A stretch of DNA of 16,365 nucleotides from Desulfobacula sp. (GTDB lineage Bacteria > Desulfobacterota > Desulfobacteria > Desulfobacterales > Desulfobacteraceae): assembly GCA_027858355.1 (NCBI GenBank), contig JAQICW010000447.1, positions 1-16,365 on the forward strand. The letters are read 5' to 3'. The translations under genes were made by a program, and so were the position numbers. Every line of letters starts with the position of its first letter. Positions within the stretch are counted from its first letter, which is position 1. The notes below the pieces were generated by a model, which worked only from the letters and a program-made list of their open reading frames with translations, was not told where the DNA came from and searched no databases. Shown piece after piece: positions 7,144 through 13,946 of this stretch.

Positions 7144-7755
7144 ATGAAATTTGACTATACAGGTGTGATACTGGCTGGAGGGAAAAACAGCAGACTTCCG
7201 GGGGGAAAAAAAGCCTTTCGAAAGATCGGGGATGAGATGATCCTTGAAACTATTTATGAATTGTTCTCAAGCCTGTTTAAAGAGGTCATTATAGTGGTAA
7301 ACGAGCCCAAAGAGTTTGCAGGCTGGGATATGACGGTGGTGACAGATATTATCCCGTCACATTGCGCGCTGGCAGGCCTTCATGCAGGACTCTTTTATGC
7401 CTCCTATCCCTATGCCTATGTGGCAGCCTGTGATACCCCGTTTGTTAAACGATCCGTTGTCGAGTATATTGTGGGCAGTATAAGACCTGGGTATGAAGTG
7501 ATTATTCCCCAGACAGATGACGGGCTTGAGCCTTTGTCTGCCGTGTATTCAAGGGATTGTATACCTTTGATAGAGGAGAACCTTAAAAAAAATATATTTA
7601 TGATTAAAAAATTTTTCAGAAAAAAAAAGGTTAAGGAGATTCCAGTGGATAAATTAAAAATGCTGGACCCTCAGATGCAGTTTATTTTTAATGTGAATAC
7701 TCTAAAAGATCTTGAAAAAGCTAAGATCATTGCAAACCAACAGGAAAATAAATAG
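7144..7755 (+). CDS. mobA: Molybdenum cofactor guanylyltransferase (MobA-like)
   Basis: A 203-residue MobA-family nucleotidyltransferase that attaches GMP to the Mo/W-pterin cofactor to form the guanine-dinucleotide form used by DMSO-reductase-family enzymes and many formate dehydrogenases. The N-terminal loop GVILAGGKNSRLPGGKKAF (residues 7-25) and AACDTPFV (about 97-104) are the GTP and metal-binding motifs. The usual GPLAG motif is altered here to CALAG, a divergent version. A ribosome site AGGTG lies just before the ATG. It leads a plus-strand run into moaE and moaC. Its stop codon lies at the junction of a 12-bp direct duplication. Confidence 0.87.
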   Translation: MKFDYTGVILAGGKNSRLPGGKKAFRKIGDEMILETIYELFSSLFKEVIIVVNEPKEFAGWDMTVVTDIIPSHCALAGLHAGLFYASYPYAYVAACDTPFVKRSVVEYIVGSIRPGYEVIIPQTDDGLEPLSAVYSRDCIPLIEENLKKNIFMIKKFFRKKKVKEIPVDKLKMLDPQMQFIFNVNTLKDLEKAKIIANQQENK

Positions 7756-7765
7756 GAAAATAAAT
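7742..7765 (+). repeat. 12-bp direct duplication across mobA stop
   Basis: Two exact tandem copies of AGGAAAATAAAT lie at 7742-7753 and 7754-7765. The mobA TAG stop (7753-7755) spans the junction, and the second copy would read on in frame as ENK then TAA. A following AAGGAG provides the ribosome site for the next gene. This is a recent-looking slippage duplication. Confidence 0.85.
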
Positions 7766-7777
7766 AAGGAGAAAGAT

Positions 7778-8143
7778 ATGGATATTGTAACAATGATGGA
7801 TCAGATAAAAAAACATCCTGATTTTCATAAGGCAGGGATGATTTTATGTCATAATGGTGTGGTCAGAGCCACATCCAGGGAAGGAGATGAAGTGACCGGA
7901 CTTGAAGTTGTTGTAGACCATAACCGGCTGGATCAGATCCTCAATGAACAGAAAAAAAGGCCGGGTATTATTGATATTCTGATTCCTATCAATGAAGGAG
8001 AAATACTTGCCGTGGGTGATGATGTGATGTTTCTGGTGGTTGCCGGGGATATCCGGGAGAATGTACTTGAAGCATTGAGTGATACCTTGAACCTGGTTAA
8101 GGCTCAGGTAACCAGCAAAACACAATATTTTGCTGAAAGGTAA
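7778..8143 (+). CDS. moaE: MoaE-like molybdopterin synthase large-subunit homologue
   Basis: A 121-residue protein resembling MoaE, the catalytic subunit that moves sulfur from MoaD thiocarboxylate onto cPMP to form molybdopterin. The order of elements fits MoaE: a GVVRATSREGDEVTGLEVVVDH segment (about 28-48) aligns with the GxVRxxxxGxxVxxLxYExY region, then a predicted helix, then ILIPINEGEILAVGDDVMFLVVAG, and a C-terminal helix ending VKAQVTSKTQYF. It is shorter than E. coli MoaE and lacks the usual FWKKE-type tail carrying the catalytic lysine, so activity is uncertain. The start at 7778 is preferred over an in-frame ATG at 7712, because AAGGAG lies just upstream and the extension would overlap mobA. 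It sits between mobA and moaC. No moaD is visible. Confidence 0.72.
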   Translation: MDIVTMMDQIKKHPDFHKAGMILCHNGVVRATSREGDEVTGLEVVVDHNRLDQILNEQKKRPGIIDILIPINEGEILAVGDDVMFLVVAGDIRENVLEALSDTLNLVKAQVTSKTQYFAER

Positions 8144-8148
8144 TAAAA

Positions 8149-8625
8149 ATGACAGATTTTACACATCTTGATAAGGACGGCAGGGTTAGAATGGTGGATG
8201 TGGGTGACAAGACCCAAACCAGGCGGGTCGCCGTTGTTGCAGGCAGGATTTTTATGGAAGCGAACACCCTTGCCAGGATCATGGATGAAAAAGTAAAAAA
8301 GGGAAATGTCCTTGAAGCGGCAAGAATTGCCGGTATCATGGCAGCAAAAAGAACATCGGACCTGATCCCCATGTGTCATCCGTTAAATATAAGTCATGCC
8401 CGGGTTGATTTTTCTTTTGATGTTAAAAATCATGCCATTGATATTGAGGCTGAGGTGTCTCTGACCGGTAAAACCGGCGTGGAAATGGAGGCGTTGACAG
8501 CTGTTTCTGTTGCGGCCTTAACCATATATGACATGTGTAAGTCCTATGACAGGGCCATGAGAATATCTGATATCTATTTGAAATCCAAATCAGGGGGTAA
8601 AAGCGGGACATATACTGCAAAATAA
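8149..8625 (+). CDS. moaC: Cyclic pyranopterin monophosphate synthase MoaC
   Basis: Catalyses conversion of the MoaA product (3',8-cyclo-GTP) to cyclic pyranopterin monophosphate, an early step of Mo/W cofactor synthesis. The 158-residue protein is canonical: MVDVGDKTQTRRVAVVAG near 15-32, MCHPLNISH with His77, and GKTGVEMEALTAVSVAALTIYDMCKS with Asp128 and Lys131, matching known active-site positions even in E. coli numbering; Lys51 is also present. It follows the MoaE-like gene by five bases and is followed by rmuC after one base, so all are probably read from one mRNA. Confidence 0.97.
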   Translation: MTDFTHLDKDGRVRMVDVGDKTQTRRVAVVAGRIFMEANTLARIMDEKVKKGNVLEAARIAGIMAAKRTSDLIPMCHPLNISHARVDFSFDVKNHAIDIEAEVSLTGKTGVEMEALTAVSVAALTIYDMCKSYDRAMRISDIYLKSKSGGKSGTYTAK

Positions 8626-8626
8626 T

Positions 8627-9802
8627 ATGGTCACCCTTGAAAATCTGGCATATCTGGGGATCGGTTTTTGTGTGGGAGTTCTTGTCTGCGGTATTCTTGC
8701 AAGGTCAGGGATTTTATTTTTTTCAAAAAAATTGAAAACACTGTCCCATGAGGCGCTGTTTGACAATTCCACCAGATTCATGGAGTTTGCAGATAAATAT
8801 TTTTCTTCCTATGTGAAAGAAGCCAAAAAAGATTTTGATATCAAGGGAAATGATATTTTAAGAACCATTGATCCTGTAAGAAAGACCCTTGATCAATATG
8901 AAGCCCACCTCAATATCATGGAAAAAGACAGGGAAAATGCCTATGGTTCCATCACTGAAAAACTTTTGGAAATGGGAAGAAATCAGACCCTTCTTCATAT
9001 AGAAACCGGAAATCTTGTTAAGGCATTAAGGGTTCCCCATGTCAGAGGAAGGTGGGGGGAAATTACCTTAAAGCGGGTGGCGGAACTGGCTGGCATGACC
9101 GAGTACTGTGATTTTGAAGAACAGCTTTCATCCGGGGGCGGTAAAGGGTCTATCCGTCCTGATATGGTGGTCACACTGCCGGAAAACCGCAAGATTATTA
9201 TTGATTCAAAGGTTCCTTTGATGGCCTATCTGGATGCTCTCGAAGCTTTAAGCGTAAAGGTAAGGCAGGAACGAATGAAAGATCATGGACGACAGGTGCT
9301 GATGCATATTTCAAACCTGTCATCCAAGAATTATTTCCAACAAATTTCTCCCACCCCTGAATTTGTTGTGCTGTTCATTCCGGGAGAAAATTTTTTTTCT
9401 GCTGCCTTATCGGTTCATCCGGACTTGATTGAAAAGGGGATAGAAAAAGGGGTGATTCTTGCCACTCCAACCACGCTGATAGCCCTTTTAAAGGCTGTTT
9501 CCTATTCCTGGAAACAAAAAAAGAGTTATGAAAATGCCGAAGAGATCAGAAATCTGGGGGTTGAACTTATTTCAAGGCTTTGCACCATGACCGAGAATAT
9601 CAACCAGCTCGGAAAGGACATTGAAAAAACTGCGGCAACCTATAACAGGACAGTGGGTGCAATGGAGACGAGAGTCATGTCCACAGCAAAAAAACTGAAA
9701 ACCCTGGAGGTGTCTTCTCAAACAATGGATGATCTGCAAAAAATAGAAGATTCAAAAACAATGGCGAAAGAATTTAACAGGCTGTATCAAAATGAAGAAT
9801 AA
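8627..9802 (+). CDS. rmuC: RmuC-family DNA recombination protein
   Basis: A 391-residue RmuC homologue. The family is thought to limit rearrangements at inverted repeats and carries a predicted PD-(D/E)xK nuclease fold. A single N-terminal membrane helix (about 7-27) is followed by a long charged helical, probably coiled-coil stretch (30-130). The conserved core includes RGRWGE at 140-145, the AGMTEYCDFEEQ region, RPDM at 177-180 and IIIDSKVP (190-197), which carries the likely catalytic Asp/Lys. A C-terminal helical tail follows. Its start is one base after the moaC stop, with no strong ribosome site, which suggests coupling. The 18-bp repeat begins just before its stop codon. Confidence 0.93.
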   Translation: MVTLENLAYLGIGFCVGVLVCGILARSGILFFSKKLKTLSHEALFDNSTRFMEFADKYFSSYVKEAKKDFDIKGNDILRTIDPVRKTLDQYEAHLNIMEKDRENAYGSITEKLLEMGRNQTLLHIETGNLVKALRVPHVRGRWGEITLKRVAELAGMTEYCDFEEQLSSGGGKGSIRPDMVVTLPENRKIIIDSKVPLMAYLDALEALSVKVRQERMKDHGRQVLMHISNLSSKNYFQQISPTPEFVVLFIPGENFFSAALSVHPDLIEKGIEKGVILATPTTLIALLKAVSYSWKQKKSYENAEEIRNLGVELISRLCTMTENINQLGKDIEKTAATYNRTVGAMETRVMSTAKKLKTLEVSSQTMDDLQKIEDSKTMAKEFNRLYQNEE

Positions 9803-9836
9803 CCTGAAGGTCACACGTAACATAAAGGTCACACGT
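9801..9836 (+). repeat. 18-bp tandem repeat, two units, rmuC/mltA junction
   Basis: Unit one (9801-9818) is AACCTGAAGGTCACACGT, identical to the units at 42-77 on the opposite strand. Unit two (9819-9836) differs at three positions near its start. It lies just after the rmuC stop and before the preferred mltA ATG. In frame with mltA it would read NLKVTR-NIKVTR. Confidence 0.93.
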
Positions 9837-9839
9837 AAA

Positions 9840-11069
9840 ATGTCGTTAAAGCCCATTTTGATCTTTTGGTTTGTGGCCATGGCCTGTTGTTTCAGTGGAT
9901 GCTATCCCGGGATAAGAGAAGAAATTACACAATTTAGTTCTTTGAAAAAACTAAACCCTGAAACCTATCCTTTATTTGTTGATAATATTGAATTTCAGGG
10001 TTTAACTGCTTCAATTGATAACAGCCTTTTGTATTTTAATAAGGTCCCTTTAGAAAGAAAATTCCATTATGGGAAAGAGATATACACTGCCGGCCATATG
10101 ATCACCTCTTTGGAAACCTTTAAAGGTTTTCTGGAAAAAGAGACTTCCAGCAAAGCCTTAAATGATTTTATTAAATCAGATATTATTGTTTATGAAGCAG
10201 TAGGCAATGAAGATGATAAGGTTCTTTTTACAGGGTATTTTGAGCCGATCTTTGACGGGCGCATTGAAAAGAGTGAAGAGTTTTTCTACCCGGTTTATTC
10301 CAGGCCACAGGATTTGCTGGAAATTGATTTGTCAGCATTTTCTGATCAGTACAAGGGTCATAAACGCCTGGTGGCAAGGGTTAATGATTCAAGGCGCGTG
10401 GTGCCCTATTATTCAAGGCAACAAATTAACGCTGTAGAAGATTTTCATACAAGATCCAAGCCTGTTGTATGGCTTAAAAGCAGGGTAGACCGATTTTTTC
10501 TGGAAGTCCAGGGGTCAGGAAGAATTAATCTGGGCAATGGGGATGTGTTAAGGGTTCACTATGCGGCAAGCAACGGAAATGCATATCGATCCATCGGGCG
10601 ATATCTGATCGGGAAAAATGAAATTTTAAAAGAAAATATGTCCATGCAGGCCATAAGAACCTGGCTTGAGCTGAATCCACAAAGAATGGATGAAGTCTTG
10701 CACCACAATGAGAGCTTTGTGTTTTTCCAGACAGAAGACGGCGGGCCCTATGGCAGTCTTGGCGTTGAAGTGACAGCTCTTCGTTCTATTGCAACAGACA
10801 GCAGATTGTTTCCAAAAGGGGCTCTGTGCTTTATGCAGGCCCAATTGCTTGTGACCTCTATGTTACCGGATAAAAACGACAGCCATTCTTTAAAAGAGTG
10901 GGAACCAGCTTCTTTTTTTGTATTGAATCAGGATACAGGTGGCGCCATTAAAGGGCCTGCAAGGGCAGACCTTTTTTGTGGAAACGGTGATTATGCAGAA
11001 TTTACCGCAGGCCATATGAATAAATATGGGAAGTTATTTTTTCTTGTCCTGAAGCCGGACAAAGGTTAG
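9840..11069 (+). CDS. mltA: Membrane-bound lytic murein transglycosylase A (MltA)
   Basis: A 409-residue outer-membrane-type lipoprotein that cleaves peptidoglycan to 1,6-anhydromuropeptides. From the ATG at 9840 the N-terminus is a standard lipoprotein signal: Lys4, a hydrophobic stretch, then FSGC with Cys21 as the likely lipidation site. The MltA core shows FTGYFEP, then FFLEVQGSGRI and the segment YAASNGNAYRSIGRYLI. The C-terminal 3D domain reads DTGGAIKGPARADLF, which includes the catalytic Asp. An upstream in-frame ATG at 9792, inside the end of rmuC, would add 16 residues encoded mostly by the 18-bp repeat and would unusually lengthen the signal peptide; the ribosome site is weak for both starts. 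It ends seven bases from the convergent tupC stop. Confidence 0.95.
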   Translation: MSLKPILIFWFVAMACCFSGCYPGIREEITQFSSLKKLNPETYPLFVDNIEFQGLTASIDNSLLYFNKVPLERKFHYGKEIYTAGHMITSLETFKGFLEKETSSKALNDFIKSDIIVYEAVGNEDDKVLFTGYFEPIFDGRIEKSEEFFYPVYSRPQDLLEIDLSAFSDQYKGHKRLVARVNDSRRVVPYYSRQQINAVEDFHTRSKPVVWLKSRVDRFFLEVQGSGRINLGNGDVLRVHYAASNGNAYRSIGRYLIGKNEILKENMSMQAIRTWLELNPQRMDEVLHHNESFVFFQTEDGGPYGSLGVEVTALRSIATDSRLFPKGALCFMQAQLLVTSMLPDKNDSHSLKEWEPASFFVLNQDTGGAIKGPARADLFCGNGDYAEFTAGHMNKYGKLFFLVLKPDKG

Positions 11070-11076
11070 ATTTGGT

Positions 11077-12105
11077 TTAAATCCATTCAACATCATGTGA
11101 GTGAAAATTGAGGATGACTTTTTTGCCCGGATAAAGATCAAGCCCACCGATCTGATCTGGAGAAAGCAGTACTATTAAGGAAAGATCATGGATAGATATG
11201 GTTGCCATGATGGTCTCGCTCTTTTTTTCCAAAAGCATGGAAGTGATATGGCCGGATAATTGATTGAGATGGCCATTCCCGGATTGTTTTTCAAGATCAA
11301 GGCAGATATTTTTCTTTCTGATAATGGCTGTGCATGCAGTTTGGGAAGGCGCATTCAGCGTGATGATCTGTCCGTCTTCAAGTTTTTTTATAAGGGTTTT
11401 TTGATCTGATTTTTCAAAGGGACCTGTGATAATGTTTTCCATGCCTGTGGAAAATATATTTCCTTTAAAGATGGAAAGCTGATGGTCACAGATGGAATAT
11501 AGCCATTGCAGGTCATGGCTTGCAATAACCAGTGTGGTCCCCCAGTTTTCCCTGGCGTTTAAGGATGCCTGGCGGATCAGCCCGGCGCTTTCAATGTCAA
11601 CACTTGCAATGGGTTCATCAAGGAGGAGAACTTCAGGTTTTAAGATAAGCCTGGCAGCCATGGCAACCCTCTGGGCTTCTCCACCTGATAATTCGTGCCA
11701 AAATCTTGTGGCAAAATTTTGATAATCAAGGCCAACGTTTAAAAGCGCCTTATTTACTCTTTTTTCAAGATTTTTTTCTTCTTTTCTGATCTTTAATCCA
11801 TAGACAATATTTTCAAAAACAGTTCGTTTTAACAGATAGGGTTTCTGGGTCAGAAGACTTATTTTTGAGCGGATGGATGTTGAAAACGGTAATTCCATAC
11901 GCCCTTTATAAAAGATCTGTCCCAGGGTTGGTTTCTGGGCAAAGGCCAATAGTTTTAAAAGCGTGCTTTTCCCGCTGCCGTTGGGTCCAATAAGACCTGT
12001 GATGGATCCTTTTTCAATTTTAAGGTCACCAATATCCAGCACTTTTGTGTTTCCATAATAGTGTTGAATATTTTTTAAATGGTATGCAGGATTTATTTTT
12101 GTCAT
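11077..12105 (-). CDS. tupC: Tungstate-type ABC transporter ATPase (TupC-like) with TOBE domain
   Basis: The ATP-hydrolysing subunit of an oxyanion importer. The ABC domain (about 8-230) has Walker A GPNGSGKST at 40-48, Q-loop LLTQKPY near 85, signature LSGGEAQ at 139-145 and Walker B VLLLDEP at 159-165. The remaining 110 residues (ITLNAPSQTACTAIIRKKNIC and onward to GGLDLYPGKKVILNF) look like a TOBE/Mop-type domain, which in relatives binds molybdate or tungstate or senses substrate. At 342 residues it is longer than domain-only TupC proteins. Its start overlaps the tupB stop as ATGA, so the two are translationally coupled. Substrate specificity (W versus Mo) rests on TupA, not on this subunit. 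Confidence 0.9.
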   Translation of the reverse strand: MTKINPAYHLKNIQHYYGNTKVLDIGDLKIEKGSITGLIGPNGSGKSTLLKLLAFAQKPTLGQIFYKGRMELPFSTSIRSKISLLTQKPYLLKRTVFENIVYGLKIRKEEKNLEKRVNKALLNVGLDYQNFATRFWHELSGGEAQRVAMAARLILKPEVLLLDEPIASVDIESAGLIRQASLNARENWGTTLVIASHDLQWLYSICDHQLSIFKGNIFSTGMENIITGPFEKSDQKTLIKKLEDGQIITLNAPSQTACTAIIRKKNICLDLEKQSGNGHLNQLSGHITSMLLEKKSETIMATISIHDLSLIVLLSPDQIGGLDLYPGKKVILNFHSHDVEWI

Positions 12106-12788
12106 TGCTTCCTTAAAAAAGACAGGGATAGATTCACAATAAATGCAATCATGATCAGAACAAGCCCCAGGGCAATTCCATCGGCAAACAGGCCTTTGTT
12201 TGTTTCAAGGGCAATGGCAGTTGTAATCGTCCTTGTGTGGTACTTGATATTGCCGCCCACCATCATGGATATCCCGACTTCCGTTAACACGCGGCCATAA
12301 GCTGTGACTGCTGCTGCCAGAATGCCGTATCTGACTTCCCAGAGACAGGTGGCAATGATATTACGTCTGCCCGCGCCCAGGCTGACAAGGGTGAGTTTAA
12401 GGTCGTGGTCTATGTTTTCAATGGTTGTGGCGGTAATAGCAGTTACAATTGGGAAGGCAAGGATGGTCTGGCCGATGGCAATCCCTGTCAACGTAAACAG
12501 CAGGCCCAGATCGCCCAGAGGCCCTTGTCGTGAAATAAATGCGTAAACGGCAAGGCCGATGAAAACCGTTGGAAGGGCAAGCATTGTATCAAGAATCGTT
12601 CTTAAATGCTTTTTGCCTTTAAAGTCAAAATATCCAAGAACAAAGCCACAAGGCAGGCCTGCTATAATGCTTAAAAACATGGAGCAGGTGGATACTTTTA
12701 ATGTTGCCCAGACCGCAGTCCAGGTTGAGCTGTCGCCACTTAGCAGAAGCTCGAAGGCTTTGATAAAGCCTGCAACAATAAAGTCCAT
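12102..12788 (-). CDS. tupB: Tungstate-type ABC transporter permease (TupB-like)
   Basis: A 228-residue inner-membrane permease of the tungstate/molybdate family, with about five or six hydrophobic segments. Recognisable are TLKVSTCSMFLSIIAGLPCG near the N-terminus and the cytoplasmic EAA-type loop, here DLKLTLVSLGAGRRNI near 129-144, which docks the ATPase. It follows tupA by 13 bases with AAGGA as ribosome site, and overlaps tupC by four bases. Gene order and spacing leave little doubt that it is part of one transporter operon. Confidence 0.92.
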   Translation of the reverse strand: MDFIVAGFIKAFELLLSGDSSTWTAVWATLKVSTCSMFLSIIAGLPCGFVLGYFDFKGKKHLRTILDTMLALPTVFIGLAVYAFISRQGPLGDLGLLFTLTGIAIGQTILAFPIVTAITATTIENIDHDLKLTLVSLGAGRRNIIATCLWEVRYGILAAAVTAYGRVLTEVGISMMVGGNIKYHTRTITTAIALETNKGLFADGIALGLVLIMIAFIVNLSLSFLRKQ

Positions 12789-12801
12789 AATGTCCTTTGT
12801 A

Positions 12802-13632
12802 CTATTTTGCGTTTGGTATAAACAGCTTTTCTCCGAGAAGCCTGAAGTCTTTTATCAGGTTCTGGGTGTTTTGTGAAGCCATCCAGTCTGAGAATTGGAG
12901 CGCCAGATCATATTTGGCATCAGGGCAGTTTTTTGGATCAAGTGTTAGCACACTGTATTGGTTCAAAAGGATGGAGTCACCCTCAACGAGAATTATTAAT
13001 GGTGCATTGCCGTCTTTTGTGGACTGGTACTTAATGTAGGTGCCCCTGTCTGTCATGGTGTATCCATTTCTTTCCTGGGCAACATTGATGGTGGCAAGCA
13101 TTCCCTGTCCTGTCTGCACATACCAGTTTTCTTTGTCAGGCTGTTCAATGCCGGCATCTTTCCATAAAGATTTTTCTTTTTTATGGGTACCGGAGTCATC
13201 ACCGCGGGTCATGAATACAGCCGGTTTGTTTTTAATTGCGCGCAAGGCATCAGATATACTTTTGCCTTTTATAGCGGCCGGATCACTTTCAGGCCCGATG
13301 ATAACAAAATCATTGTACATGATTTCTCTTCTGTCTTTTCCATATCCGTTTTCAATGTATTTTTTTTCTGCGGGTGGGGCATGTACCAGCAGGACATCAA
13401 CATCGCAGTTCTGGCCGAGCTTTAATGCCTTGCCCGTTCCTGTGGCTGTCCATTTTAAGATGATTCCGGTTTCTTTTTCAAAGTGTGGGATAAGATAATC
13501 CAAAAGGCCTGTGTTATCTGTGCTGGTGGTGGTTGCCATCATCAGGCTTTTGGTTTCAGCCTGGGCAGCGACGCTAAGGCCCATTGTCAAAAAAAATACT
13601 ATTAACCAGTTAATAACTCGATTTTTATTCAT
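12802..13632 (-). CDS. tupA: Tungstate-binding periplasmic protein (TupA-like)
   Basis: A periplasmic binding protein that captures tungstate (possibly molybdate) for TupBC. The 276-residue precursor has a Sec signal (MNKNR, a hydrophobic core, then cleavage near AAQA). The mature part opens with MATTTSTDNTGLLDYLIPHFEKE; the TTTS motif is the oxyanion-binding hallmark of TupA. VDVLLVHAPPAE, the TRGDDSGTHKKEKSLW segment (Arg and Ser expected to contact the anion) and YTMTDRGTY are also conserved. The start at 13632 is chosen over 13680 because AGGAGGT lies eight bases upstream and the signal peptide then starts properly. A leader of about 300 bases separates it from the upstream regulator. Confidence 0.94.
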   Translation of the reverse strand: MNKNRVINWLIVFFLTMGLSVAAQAETKSLMMATTTSTDNTGLLDYLIPHFEKETGIILKWTATGTGKALKLGQNCDVDVLLVHAPPAEKKYIENGYGKDRREIMYNDFVIIGPESDPAAIKGKSISDALRAIKNKPAVFMTRGDDSGTHKKEKSLWKDAGIEQPDKENWYVQTGQGMLATINVAQERNGYTMTDRGTYIKYQSTKDGNAPLIILVEGDSILLNQYSVLTLDPKNCPDAKYDLALQFSDWMASQNTQNLIKDFRLLGEKLFIPNAK

Positions 13633-13946
13633 TTCCCAACCTCCTGTACATTGTTTGAATTCAGCAGCGGCATCCAACATCCGCCGACATAATTTATGGT
13701 TAGCTTATTAGTTTCCTTGAATCGCAATGGTTTCAAATCCATTTTATTAAACAGTTCCCATGCATAGTCTCCACTGGGGCCGAATTTTGTGGTTACTTTT
13801 ACATTTTCTATAATGAAGTAGCCGTAAAAATAGAGTCTGAATATGTTAATATCAGGAGATAGTCAATATAAAAATATCAGTATGAGAAAAAATAGTAAAA
13901 TTATAACCAATACGGACTAATTATAACAACATATGGTGAGTTACAT
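13633..13946 (-). promoter_or_regulatory. tupA leader: candidate promoters, repeats and an open frame
   Basis: This 314-base gap precedes tupA. One sigma70-like promoter reads TTGACT (13861-13866), 17-base spacer, TATTCA (13838-13843); another reads TTGTTA (13924-13929), 18-base spacer, TATAAT (13900-13905). GTTATAAT occurs twice with 20-base spacing (13900-13907 and 13920-13927), a possible operator. A near-perfect inverted repeat, AATGGTTT/AATCCATT, lies at 13726-13743. A frame open for 77 codons (about 13862 down to 13629) ends in a TGA that overlaps the tupA ATG; its only early Met is at 13742. I do not recognise a known riboswitch here, including the Moco motif, but could not run a structure search. 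Confidence 0.5.

Noticed and set aside
7712..7777. Longer start for the MoaE-like gene at 7712
   Set aside because: The extension lies in the end of mobA and the 12-bp duplication; AAGGAG just before 7778 marks the real start.
11062..11090. Bidirectional terminator between convergent mltA and tupC
   Set aside because: Stops are only seven bases apart, and the GGTTTAAATCC partial palindrome is too weak and lacks a T-tract.
12802..13632. Molybdate transporter ModABC instead of Tup
   Set aside because: The binding protein opens with the TTTSTxxTG motif of TupA and the permease is of the Tup type; Mo transport remains possible but the family call is Tup.
13633..13680. Longer start for tupA at 13680
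   Set aside because: It puts 16 non-signal residues before the signal peptide and ignores the AGGAGGT site upstream of 13632.
13633..13946. Molybdenum/tungsten cofactor riboswitch ahead of tupA
   Set aside because: Position is tempting, but I could not recognise the conserved core or build the expected stems by eye; only a short inverted repeat is seen. A covariance-model search would decide.
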